Notes under the pieces: model-generated
What the model saw: only the letters and a program-made list of their open reading frames with translations
Told to the model about the DNA's origin: nothing
The model's database searches: none
Shown: piece after piece, positions 28,482 to 38,700 of the stretch
How the letters are laid out: each line of letters begins with the position of its first letter
How positions within the stretch are numbered: the first letter of the stretch is position 1
Position numbers and translations under genes: made by a program
Origin: Aureliella helgolandensis
Lineage (GTDB): Bacteria > Planctomycetota > Planctomycetia > Pirellulales > Pirellulaceae
Length of the DNA stretch: 64,000 bases
Direction: 5' to 3'
Assembly: GCF_007752135.1 (NCBI RefSeq)
Contig: NZ_CP036298.1
Location: 4,650,001-4,714,000 of the forward strand

Positions 28482-30224
28482 TCACGCTGCGGCGTCCGGA
28501 CTGAGAGTAACGTTTCGGGCGGATTTGCCTCGGCGAAGTGCCCAGTAGGAAGAGGTGAAGTAAATAATCGTGAAGACGAATCCCCAGGTGTGAAACCAGG
28601 CAACGTTCTTGTCATAGGTCGTCATGTCCGGGCTTCCAAACATCACAATCATTGCCAGGATGAGGGTTAGACCTAAACTGGTCCATGCCAGACCACCGAG
28701 CCCCTTAGAGAGCATGGTCGTGTCCATGACTGGCTGTCCATCGGAAATCGCTTGTCGCCTCTGCATGTTCTTAACCGCCTCGGCTAGCTCTCGATCGGCG
28801 GCTTCTTCAACTGGGTAGGTTTCGGCAGCACCATACAAGCGAGCCAGCACCGTATACAACACAATCGTGAAGGCCCAGGTCGGCAAGAATAAATAGAAAA
28901 ACGACATTACGTTCATCGCCTGCAAACCAAACCCAAACACCAGCCCCGCAGCCCATGAAGCCACCGCTGGCGTGCTGTGGGTCAAGCTGCGGTAGTGCGC
29001 CCAGTAACGCGTCAAACCAATGCGTGGGAAGATAAAATGCTCCGCAAACACGATCGCTCCCACGGGCACCACCAACAGTCCCGCATACGTCAGCAACGGC
29101 AACATCTGGCTGAACACGAATGGGAAACAGGCAACCAGCACTGTGATCACGCCCACGGTAGCCGTCACTTTCATTCGTGAATGGTTGTGAAAGATTGCTT
29201 GTGCCGCCAAGCCAGCGCGATACAGATTCGCATTGGCGGTCGTCCAACCGGCCACGATCACAATGACATAGCCCGAGTACCCGAGGGCTCGAAATGCAAC
29301 ATCGCCGGGATCGAGATCGGCGATCGTTGACTTTAGCAACACTGCGGTTCCTGCCCCCATAATGCCGGCAGCGATCCAGGCGATGTAGTGCCCCAACAAC
29401 ATACCCGCACTGGTACACAGCCCGTAAACGGATCGCTTGGCGTACCGAAGTAGTGCCATATCGATCAGCCCGAAGTGAGTTAGCGTATTGGCGGCCCAAG
29501 CAAAACCGATGACCTCCCAAAGCCCGATGCCCGGCTCACCTTGGTTGTTCACCCCCGTCCAGATCGACCGGTCACCGATGGTAATGAACTCAGCCAGGCT
29601 CTCCAATCGCGTTCGACCGAGAACCGATTCAGCCAGCGCGGGGAACAGCACCAACGCACCGCTGACAAACATGACGACCAACCAGGGACCACACAATCCG
29701 GAGAACTCAGCGACAGCATCGAAACCGTAGATCGCGACAACCACCACAATCGCCCCCACGGCCAAGACCACTGCGACGAACAAGCTATTCGTAGGATACC
29801 ATTCCAGTTGGGCAGGGATATTGAAAAGCAACCGCACCGCCGTGCTGGAAACTGTAATCATTGCCGCAGAGATGACAGTGAAGATCAACACGTTGGCCCA
29901 GTTGTAAAGTCTGGTCATCGAGTCGCCTGCGATCTTTTCAAGATATGTATACAGACTTAACCGCGTCTGAACCGCGATCGGCGCGGTGATGAACGTCCAA
30001 CTCAAGACGGCCAGAATATTCCCAATCAATAGCCCGATCAGAATGTCAGTCGTCGTGGCTCCCAGAGCAACGAACGTCGCACCGATCACAAACTCCGTTG
30101 CCGCAACATGCTCGCCAGCATACAACCCAGCAAAGTGAGTCCAGCCGTGTAGCTTGTGCTCAGCAATCGGCAACTGCTCCGGCTTCATTCCGGCGATGAT
30201 CGCTTCGGTTTTTTCAGTATTCAT
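28482..30224 (-). CDS. NCS1-like permease (nucleobase:cation symporter type)
   Basis: 580 residues with about twelve hydrophobic segments, from the ATG at 30224. The arrangement (HGWTHFAGLYAGEHVAATEFVIGATFVALG at the first helix, WLVVMFVSGALVLF, GLWEVIGFAWAANTLTHFGLIDM, AGWTTANANLYRAGLAAQAIF) fits the purine-cytosine permease-like NCS1 group of the LeuT-fold superfamily. The cargo is not known. Its stop is followed 18 bases later by the mannitol dehydrogenase start, so the two form an operon and a polyol or related sugar derivative is a plausible substrate, which would be unusual for this family. Confidence 0.8.
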   Translation of the reverse strand: MNTEKTEAIIAGMKPEQLPIAEHKLHGWTHFAGLYAGEHVAATEFVIGATFVALGATTTDILIGLLIGNILAVLSWTFITAPIAVQTRLSLYTYLEKIAGDSMTRLYNWANVLIFTVISAAMITVSSTAVRLLFNIPAQLEWYPTNSLFVAVVLAVGAIVVVVAIYGFDAVAEFSGLCGPWLVVMFVSGALVLFPALAESVLGRTRLESLAEFITIGDRSIWTGVNNQGEPGIGLWEVIGFAWAANTLTHFGLIDMALLRYAKRSVYGLCTSAGMLLGHYIAWIAAGIMGAGTAVLLKSTIADLDPGDVAFRALGYSGYVIVIVAGWTTANANLYRAGLAAQAIFHNHSRMKVTATVGVITVLVACFPFVFSQMLPLLTYAGLLVVPVGAIVFAEHFIFPRIGLTRYWAHYRSLTHSTPAVASWAAGLVFGFGLQAMNVMSFFYLFLPTWAFTIVLYTVLARLYGAAETYPVEEAADRELAEAVKNMQRRQAISDGQPVMDTTMLSKGLGGLAWTSLGLTLILAMIVMFGSPDMTTYDKNVAWFHTWGFVFTIIYFTSSYWALRRGKSARNVTLSPDAAA

Positions 30225-30275
30225 TTCGTCCGAACGTCCGCCTCGACTGTAAATTTGAGCTAAAACCAGATGCTA

Positions 30276-30800
30276 CTAGTTGCCAATGATGCTTCGCATC
30301 AGCACCAGACTATATTTCGTATTCAAGGGGGCCGTGTAGAACGTTGGGGCCTTCCAACTCCGATCGGTTAACGCAACCGTTTCGCCAGCTACATCTTTGG
30401 TAACCGCGACCAATCCTGCATCTCCTTGATGAAACGCTGTACTACGGGACGGTTCAAAAGCCAATCCCAGTCGTTCTTCCCAATCGACTCCCATCATTCC
30501 AACGATGAACGGGCGCTGCGTTTCGAACTCGAATTACATTGCTGTTCAGCGGCATCATCGGAACCGGAGCAACTGCCAACAATTTTCCGTTCACCTAGAA
30601 CTCGAAATGGTTATCTCCGAACACCTATGCTGTAAATAGCTCGTCTCCACCGGCCTCTATCACCGGAATCGCTTCCAGATCAACGTCGGTAATCCATCAG
30701 GTCCGACTCCATTGGCTTCATTGTACAGATCCGCCGCTTGATGTGCGGCTTGGAAGGCCGTCTTGGCAGGCACCCTCCATGCGGTGCCATCTCACGACTT
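30276..30800 (-). pseudogene. Remnant of a planctomycete conserved secreted-protein gene
   Basis: Leftward translation in changing frames gives one continuous protein-like path: WRVPAKTAFQAAHQAADLYNEANG, frameshift, DLEAIPVIEAGGDELFTA, stop, VFGDNHFEF, stop, VNGKLLAVAPVPMMPLNSN, frameshift, RPFIVGMMGVDWEERLGL, ending KYSLVLMRSIIGN at 30276. This order of segments recalls a secreted family often seen in planctomycetes. Two in-frame stops and two frameshifts show that it is dead. It abuts the left end of the IS3 element, which may have caused or followed the loss. Confidence 0.7.
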
Positions 30801-31035
30801 GATCGTTCCGACCGTAGCAGTGCGCGGATTGACATGCTTGGTGACGCAATCTTTCGAATCGCTGAACATTCATGGATACCAATCGGTCGAAGCGTTTGGT
30901 AGGGCTTGCATTTGTTGCCATCACCAGATTGATCGGAATTTTAGCCGCAATTGCGTTGGGTGCCAGGCGTGCTCCCCCAAACCTGATCCATGAGTTATGA
31001 AAGTCTATTAGTCCAAATGGCGCAAGGACTTTTTT

Positions 31036-31314
31036 ATGAAGAACCGCAAACGACACTCCCCAGAGCAGATCGTTATGAAGTTGCGAGACGCCGATGCGAC
31101 GCTCGCAGCAGACATGAGCGTCGGCGAAGTGTTGCAATCACTCGAAGTGAGCGAAGCGACTCTGAGCCGCTGGCGAAGTCAATATGGTGGAATGAAGAGC
31201 GAGGAGGCCAAGCGTTTGAAGCTGCTTGAGGAGGAAAATAGTGGCTTGAATAGGATCATTGGCGATCAAGCTCTGGACATTCAGATGCTGAAGGAAATCA
31301 CAAAAGGAAACTGA
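31036..31314 (+). CDS. IS3-family transposase OrfA
   Basis: 92 residues from an ATG. The helix-turn-helix sequence (HSPEQIVMKLRDADATL, VGEVLQSLEVSEATLSRWRSQYGGMKSEEAKRLK) and the leucine-zipper tail (LEEENSGLNRIIGDQALDIQMLKEI) match OrfA of the IS407/IS3 group. OrfA binds the element's ends and normally acts with OrfB made by frameshifting. It appears intact, with OrfB continuing in another frame straight after. Confidence 0.9.
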   Translation: MKNRKRHSPEQIVMKLRDADATLAADMSVGEVLQSLEVSEATLSRWRSQYGGMKSEEAKRLKLLEEENSGLNRIIGDQALDIQMLKEITKGN

Positions 31315-32196
31315 CTAGCCCTCAGTCGCGTCGTGATGCAGTGCAGACGCTTCAGCGGAAGTTTTCCGTTTCGGAGCGTCGCGCATGCGACGTACTCGAT
31401 CAGCCGCGATCGAGCCAGCGATATGTAGGGCAACCGAAGGACGAAGATGCTCGGCTAACCAGGAAGATCCTTGAATTTGTTCGACAGCGGCCACGATTCG
31501 GATACCGCCCAATTGGAGTGTTACTACGCCGAACTGGCGAAGTTATCAACAGTAAACGTGTGTATCGACTATGGAAAGCTGCGGGGCCAAAAGTGGTAAG
31601 AAAACAGCGTAAACGACGATCTTTCGGAGAAAAAGCTAACGCCTGCACCTCGCGCCTGCTGGTTTTAAACACGATGTTTGGGCATGGGATTTCGTGCATT
31701 CTTCGACGACCGATGGACATTCGATTAGATTTCTGAATATCGTCGACGAGTACACTCGGCTCTGCTTGAGTATCAAGGTTTGTCGCAGTATCCCAAGTGA
31801 AGATGCCATCGACACACTGGCGGCGTTATTTACGATGCATGGCGTCCCCAAACGAGTCCGTTGCGACAATGGCCCTGAGTTTATCTCGACGGCCATCAAG
31901 TCGTGGCTGGAGGCATTGGGCGTAGACGTCCTTTATATCGAGCCTGGGTCACCCTGGCAGAACGGCCTGTGCGAGAGTTTTAATGGAAAGCTACGGGACG
32001 AGTACTTGCACCAGGCGGAGCTCCTCAGCGTAGCGGATGCAAGGGTCCAGGCACGAGCCTGGCGCGAAGACTACAACGGCCACTGGCCGCACAGTTCGCT
32101 TGGTTACCTGACTCCCACGGAATTCGCACTTCGCTGTGCCGTTACTTGTTTCCTAAACGACCCTTTCATACCCCCCTGGTACAGCAAATGGGGGCA
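31315..32196 (+). pseudogene. IS3-family transposase OrfB, frameshifted
   Basis: The first part (to about 31660) contains FSVSERRACDVLDQPRSSQRY and FGYRPIGVLLRRTGEVINSKRVYRLW; the second part continues in another frame from about 31661 with DVWAWDFVHSSTTDGHSIRFLNIVDEYTRLCLSI, CDNGPEFIS and SFNGKLRDEYLHQ, giving the DDE triad. One missing base near 31655-31665 separates the halves, so no functional integrase is made. The second frame has lost its stop and runs through the right end of the element into a nuclease-family fragment. Confidence 0.88.
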
Positions 32197-32200
32197 TTCC

Positions 32201-32428
32201 ACCCTCAGTGACGCGTTGCGAACTCGCGGTCTACTCTGCCTGACCGAGGGAAGCAATTCCTCGACCAGTAAACCGAGAATCGACCATCTGTGCATCAGGA
32301 GAAGCATGGTCGAGCCTACCGCTAAGCCTGCGGTAGAGTCCTGGCCAGTTCCTTTCATACGCGGACGCCCAATTAGCGACCGTGCTGGCGTAAATATTCA
32401 CCTGAATTCGCCGCCCAATGAACGCTAG
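32201..32428 (+). pseudogene. C-terminal fragment of an endonuclease/exonuclease/phosphatase (EEP) gene
   Basis: The frame SDALRTRGLLCLTEGSNSSTSKPRIDHLCIRRSM... ending ISDRAGVNIHLN is about 90% identical to the last third of the intact EEP gene at 43504-44256. Similarity begins within five bases of the right end of the IS3 element and the 5' two thirds are missing. It is fused in frame to the broken transposase. DNA similarity continues past the stop to about 32612. Confidence 0.85.
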
Positions 32429-32764
32429 GCAAGCGTGCAGTAAGCAGACGCTACATAACCACAGGGCAATCCCAGCTGCAACAATTGCGAGAATTGGTAG
32501 GGTTGTTCGCCAGCAGGGATTGCCCAGTCTGTGCACACGCTATGATCCAGTGACACAACGCTGCTGTCGGTCGATTCCGCCAACTCGCAAAGGAGTGAGG
32601 TAGGCTAAGTTAGGCTTGCACGACCGAAAGATCTCTGGCGCGTGTCTGCGTATATCTCGCCTTCGCAATTCACCAGCCTCCGACTTGTGGCGTCTGCTTG
32701 AAGAGCAGTTTCCCCATCCAGCAAATTCGACACCAAGCACTTCCCTTTAGTGATCAAACTGACC
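32429..32764. repeat. Noncoding tail of the duplicated EEP segment
   Basis: Positions 32429-32612 match 44257-44432 downstream of the intact EEP gene at roughly 80-85% identity, including CAATCCCAGCTGCAACAATT and CCAACTCGCAAAGGAG. The remaining 150 bases up to the end of the VCBS gene show nothing. Confidence 0.7.
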
Positions 32765-35700
32765 TCACGTTCTCGATGTCCATTTAGAGAATCGGGTGAA
32801 CCAACGGTATCGCAACCTGTCCTTGTCCTCCTCTTCCCATTCAGAGCGGCTGAATATTGAAGGAACGGGGGTGGCTGAACCTGCTTCAATAGAATGGACT
32901 GCGGAGACTTCGCCTTCAGACTCGTTCGAATTAAGGAAGTTGACTACTAACAGGACATCAACTGGCGAAACGAAACCATCATTGTTAGTGTCGATGTAAC
33001 CTAAGGACTGAGGTCGCTGGCCCACTAGAGCTCGACTGCCATTTTGATTCAAGTTATTGATTATTATCAATGCGTCGAGGGGCGCAACGATTCCGTCATC
33101 TGTTACATCCAGCGGCCAATCGAAATTATGCCAGTTGAGATTGCTGCGTTGAACCAACACGCTGGCGGATAGCACATCGCTCATCAGGCCTTCGCTGTTG
33201 GTCGCCATCCATTGCAACGGATGATAACCTGCGGACAATCTCCGCTGCAGCAACATCGTCCACGTACCATTGGAATTCACGGTGGCTTGGGCGATTTCGG
33301 CGTCTCTTTCCCAACATACGATGACTGCGCCTACAGGGCCGGTACCTGCGAGCACTTGCACACCCTCAGGAAACGTGAGAGGACTGGTAAGTTTCACAGC
33401 TCCTAATGAAGCTACGAGATCCACATTTGCTGTACTGGGCCATTCGTACTTGGGATAGCTGTTCAGTGTTCCGGGTGCTGCGCCAAGAGTCAATTGCTGC
33501 CCCTGAGCGAAGCGCCCGGTGCCATCGTTCGCAAAAAATGTAACGTTATTCATATTCTCATTAATATCGGAGATCCAGTGACTCGATTTGGAAGCCGCGA
33601 CATCCGCGATGCCATCTCCGTTGAAATCCGCAGTGGAGATCGCAGCAAAACGATAACTGGAGCCGGCGGGCTCAGTCAAAGAGCCATACAAAGCATTAGT
33701 GTAACCCTCGGCAAGCGTGAAATTGCCCATTCCATTTCCTAAGAACAGTTCGACTACCAAATCACTGTAGCCAAGCACATCTAGATTGCCGTCACCATCA
33801 AAATCCGCCGCCTGGTAACCATAGACGTGAGTATAGCCGGGTTGAACCGTCGATACGGTTGGTTTGAAGGTTCCATTCCCTTTGCCGCTGTATACCGTCA
33901 ACGTCGTAAGCTCGTCTTGGGTGGTTGCCACCAAGTAATCTAGTTGGCCGTCGTGGTCATAGTCCAACAGCAACGGTGCATAGTTGGGATGGGAAGGCGT
34001 GCTAGCCGGAATTGGGAAATCGTACCCCTCTGGAAACTCCAAGAAAGTATTGCGATTGAAGAATAAATTTCCGGAACCGTCACCAAAGAACGTTACCCAG
34101 CCTATTGGCGTCTCATAGTATCCTTGCAGCTCTGACACAGTCGCCAACAGGTCCAGATTGCCATCTCCGTTCAAGTCAGCAAGTGCGCCTGGTTCCTTCG
34201 TATTGAAAAACGCAAAATCTCCAAACGCAAAGGGGGACCCGTTGACGGGATTCAATTCCCCCGAACTTGTACCGAGCCATACTGCGGGCCCGTCGTTGGT
34301 AGCAACCACCACATCCACATTACCATCGTTATTGAGATCACCCGTTGTCAACCAACCATAAACAGTACCGCTTGGCAACGGATAGAAGGCCTCGACCTTT
34401 AAGGCCCCCTCCGAGGTTGCCAAGAACACTGCCAATTGCGCTGGACTTCCGACTAAAGCCAACAGGTCGTCCAAGCCATCGTGATTGATGTCCACGACAG
34501 ACCGAAATTCATTTTCCGGATGATCCGCCAACCGTGGCGAAATCAAGATATCTTTCCCGACTGCCCCCAGTTTTCCAGATTGATCATTTAAGAGGGGGCG
34601 AACTTGAAAGGAATCGCGGCTTCCCAACACGACGTCTGCCCAACCATCCGCGTTCAAATCATCGATCACTATCGTTGACAAAGAACCCAATTCTCCGGCG
34701 CCCGCCGAAATCGGTTCCGCGGTTGCCGGGTGAAACTGCCCCTGCCCATCGCCATTCAATACCCAGGTAGAAGTCTGTTCGAGTCCCGGAAAACCGCCTA
34801 CATAATCAAAGGGCCACGGCGAGGCGGTCAGTAAGAGATCTTGCTTTCCATCACCGTTGAAATCTGCCATCCCAGCCAGAGAGAGAGCACGTCGGTTCAG
34901 CAGTTGCTGAGGTTGTTCAGTGAAACCTCCCTTTCCATCACCTGCAAGCACGGTGACTACGTTTCCATCATTGATACCATAGCTATTGCGATAGTAGTCG
35001 TGCAAGATCGCCACATCCAGCTTGCCATCTCCGGTGAAATCTCCTGCGGTAATACTTCCACTGCCGGTGCGCTCGTATTCAATAGTCATGGCAGCACCCA
35101 AGCCCGTGGGTGTACTCATGTAAGCCACAATTCCTTGGTCGAATACGTAGTAACCTGTATTGGAGACCACCAAGTCCGGCCGTCCGTCGCCATTGAAATC
35201 GCCAGTAATCGCAGTGTAGGGATACCATTCTGCTTTTAAAGTAGACAGGACCTTTGTTTGCGAATAGCCCAAATACCGATCCTTGGCATAGATCGACACC
35301 GAGCCTTTAGCGCTGTAGTTGAATATAGAACCGTCTACGGGAGGGCCCACTACTGCCAAGTCCGGTTGTTCATCGCCCGTGAAATCCGCTACAGCCAAGA
35401 TGGTGCCCTCTCCCGCCTCCAACAAAATCGGTGTCTCGACTGCATCGGTTAGCCCGAATTTTCCATCGTTAAGCAGGATGTGCACCTTGACCTCCACCGT
35501 GCTCCCCAACCCCATGACGCGTTCATGAACTAACAAATCTAGCAGACCATCGACATTCCAATCTGCTACAAACAACTGTTCAAGCAACGACTCTTGGTCC
35601 ACGCCGTTGTTCGCGACTCTCTTGCTGACTGGATCTCTATACCCACCGCCCGACTGGGCTTCGTAAATCACTATTTCGCCACCAGAAGAATTGACTGTCA

Positions 35701-38700
35701 CGATATCCGGTAGGCCATCGGAGTTCAGGTCAAGCGTCACCATGTCTGCTGGCAGATCGAAACCTGGGATTTGTTGCGACGATTCGATGATGGGCACACC
35801 ACCTGGCGTTTGCCCAAGTTTCACAACTTCGTTGCTGTTGGGATTGATGACAAACAAATTCTTATTGTCACCGTCGAGGGACTGGCCATGCGTATCGCGA
35901 ATTAACAATCCATTGGCCCGCAGGGTAACCCCTCCGGGGCGCATGGTAATCGAATTGTCCAAGGTAAGATGCACACGATACACTCCACCTTGTTGGGTAT
36001 AGTTGGCTGAGGTAAGCGGAAGGACTCCTAGACTCTCATGCTGTACCAAGTAGTGGCTGACGTCGGTCACGGAGTCCTCATCCATTGCTCGCGAGAAATC
36101 GACGTCGATCGACTGTAGACTTGTAACGGCGGAGTTACCATCGGGAGAGATCCCGATAATTCGCGGACGGTCCTGAACCGTGATTCTTAGCTCGGCAGTT
36201 GCCTTCGCGCCACGGGAATCGCGGATCGAATACTGTACTGAATCGATTCCGACAAAGTTCTTGGGCGGCGTGTATGCGATCTGCCCTGTTGGCGTGATGC
36301 TCACGGTTCCTTGTGTGCGCGTGCTCTCCAGTTCGGTGACTTGGAGAGCATCCCCATCTGGATCGCTATCGTTGACCAGCACGTTGAAGCTCGCTGCCAA
36401 GCCACTGTACGCCAAACCTTCATCGTTGTTTGCCACAGGCAGTTGATTCGCCGAAACCACGACAGTAACGTCAGCAAGAGTCGAATAGTTGCCCGTCGAC
36501 GCATCACTCATCTGCAAGAACCAAGTTTTGGTTCCAAATTCGGGGTAGAGCACTACACCTTCTTCGACAAAAGGATCACCGCTCGCTAAGTCGACATCGA
36601 AAGTGCCATGGGGCTTGGACGCTGCGAACAGCCTGAGACTCTGTCCTTCCTGCAAGTGCACGGGAAGTTTGGCAAGTTCCTCTAAGCTGATCGCATCGTA
36701 GTGTGCCAAGGTTTGCAAGTCATCAATCCCGTACCCAGCTTTGATGTAGACATCGTAGAGTTGTATATTGCTAGGACTGGTGCCGTCCTTGAGCTTGAAA
36801 GCGAATTCGACAGGCAGGTAGCTATACGTCCAACTTGGAAGATCCCATTCGCCAGGCTCAAGCCCTTCTGCAACGAGGAGATCATGTGAATCGCCTTCCA
36901 AGAATCGTCGCAAATGATAGACATTGTTGTGGCGATCTGCGGCGATCACGGCTTTAGGGTTACCCGTCTCTGGTGGTTCCACAATGAAGACTGGAACTGA
37001 GCTGAACAACTCAACGTCGTTTTTCGCGGAATCGTAGTCCATGACGTCGATGGCGCTAGCATCCGGATTGATGTGCCTGAGCCCCAGTGCATGTCCGATT
37101 TCGTGTGTTGCAGTTTCCGCATCCAATTCAACATTACCAGCTGCATAAACGAGCACAATGTCTTCTGGGCGCCGATTGAATCTGTCGATGCTGTCGCCAA
37201 CTGCATAGCCAAGCAAGTCTGAATTCGCAAGTGTGAAATAGACCGTAGTAGCTCCGCGTTCAAAATTAGGCGCATTGGCCGGTTCATCGACGATTTCAAC
37301 GCGAGATATCCCGGATTGCACGAATTGTTGTTCGATATGGTTCCGTAAAGCCCTGCGATAGTCAGGTTGTGACATGTAGGCAGGAGTACCTCCAGGCTTA
37401 ACCACGTACTCCGGATGGCCACTGTCGGTAACGACTAGTTCTACCTTGACCGGGGCCACTTGTCCCCAGTAGAGTACGACACGGTGCATCGGCAGTTCTG
37501 TGCGAACGATGGCCTGACCGCCAGCGGTGCTCACCCAAAACGCGGCGGTTCCGAGATTATTCAATGAATCATGAACAGCGACATCTTTGATGGTGCCTAC
37601 TCCGGGGATCTCTTCTCCTTGGAGGATCACACTCGTAGGAGTACTGACTACAAAATCCTCAATAAACGTCCCAGTGTCCCGATCGACTTCGAATTTCACT
37701 TGAGAGCGAAATACGCCCACTTTGCCTTGGTTGTCGATTGCCTGAAACAAGAACGACGAAGAGATCGTGTCTGTATTGATATTGGTAGCACTTACATATT
37801 GATCGATTGCAAACTCGCTAAACCCGTCTTTAAGACTAGCAATGCGCACCAGTTCCCGTGGCTCATTGGAATTGGCGACACTTGCGAACAATCCTGGGCC
37901 AGTAATTCCATCGCCATCCACGTCCTTATTTTCATACTCTTCACCATAGAAAGTGACGATTGATCCATCATCGCTGATGCCTGGACGCATTCCGAGATTC
38001 TTCCATTTACCTTGCGCTGTGGATGCAATCGCTGTGGTACCTCCCTTGCCAGTGCTGTTATGTAGCACGATCTCCTTGGGGCCTTCGGATCCCTTGCGTA
38101 GGGCGACTACCACTTTGTTACCATCCGCGGCTTTGAATCGGAAGAATGCGGGAGCCGCTGGAAGCGTAGAAACCTCGCTCCCGCTCCCCCAAGTTGGATT
38201 GCTGGCCGTGTCTCGGGCATCGACGAAGTTTTCACTGAGATGAATCTCCCAATCGGTGTCGCCTGCATGCTCCCCACTCCGTTCATCCCAGTATTCGTAA
38301 CCCGCAAAAGCGAGTTTGCCATCGTTCGCAATGCTGACAGAAGTTGCCAACGTGTCGAAGTATTCTCCGTCCATTTCAGGACTGAAGGCATGAGCGACGA
38401 TATTCTCGCTCGCGCCGGGATTGTAAACGTTCCAGATTCTCGCATCCCAACTGATTCCATCCGGCAGGGAGGCTCGATCCACGGCTGCAACCTGACCAAT
38501 GTTGTTGAGTTGCAGCTCTCGTCCGTATGTGCGAGATGGGCTGGGACTCTCAAAACTCATGCGTTGAATAAACAGAGGCTCTTCAGTATGCCAGATGCTT
38601 TGCCCCGCAGAAGTGGCTCCTACCAGGGCAACGCCTCCCGAGTCATTGATGGAGACAGCTGGCTCTATGTTTTGTAGCGTGACAATTCCATTGGCTCCGG

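Larger units (their letters stand above)
30970..32196 (+). mobile_element. IS3-family insertion sequence (IS407-like), frameshifted
   Basis: A 1,227-base element bounded by imperfect inverted ends: TGCTCCCCCAAACCTGATCC at 30970 and, read from the other strand at 32196, TGCCCCCATTTGCTG..., both followed by TATGAAAG. It encodes OrfA and a broken OrfB. No matching short direct repeats flank it (left flank AGGCG, right flank TTCCA), and the two flanks are unrelated, so the copy has been involved in a rearrangement. Confidence 0.8.
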
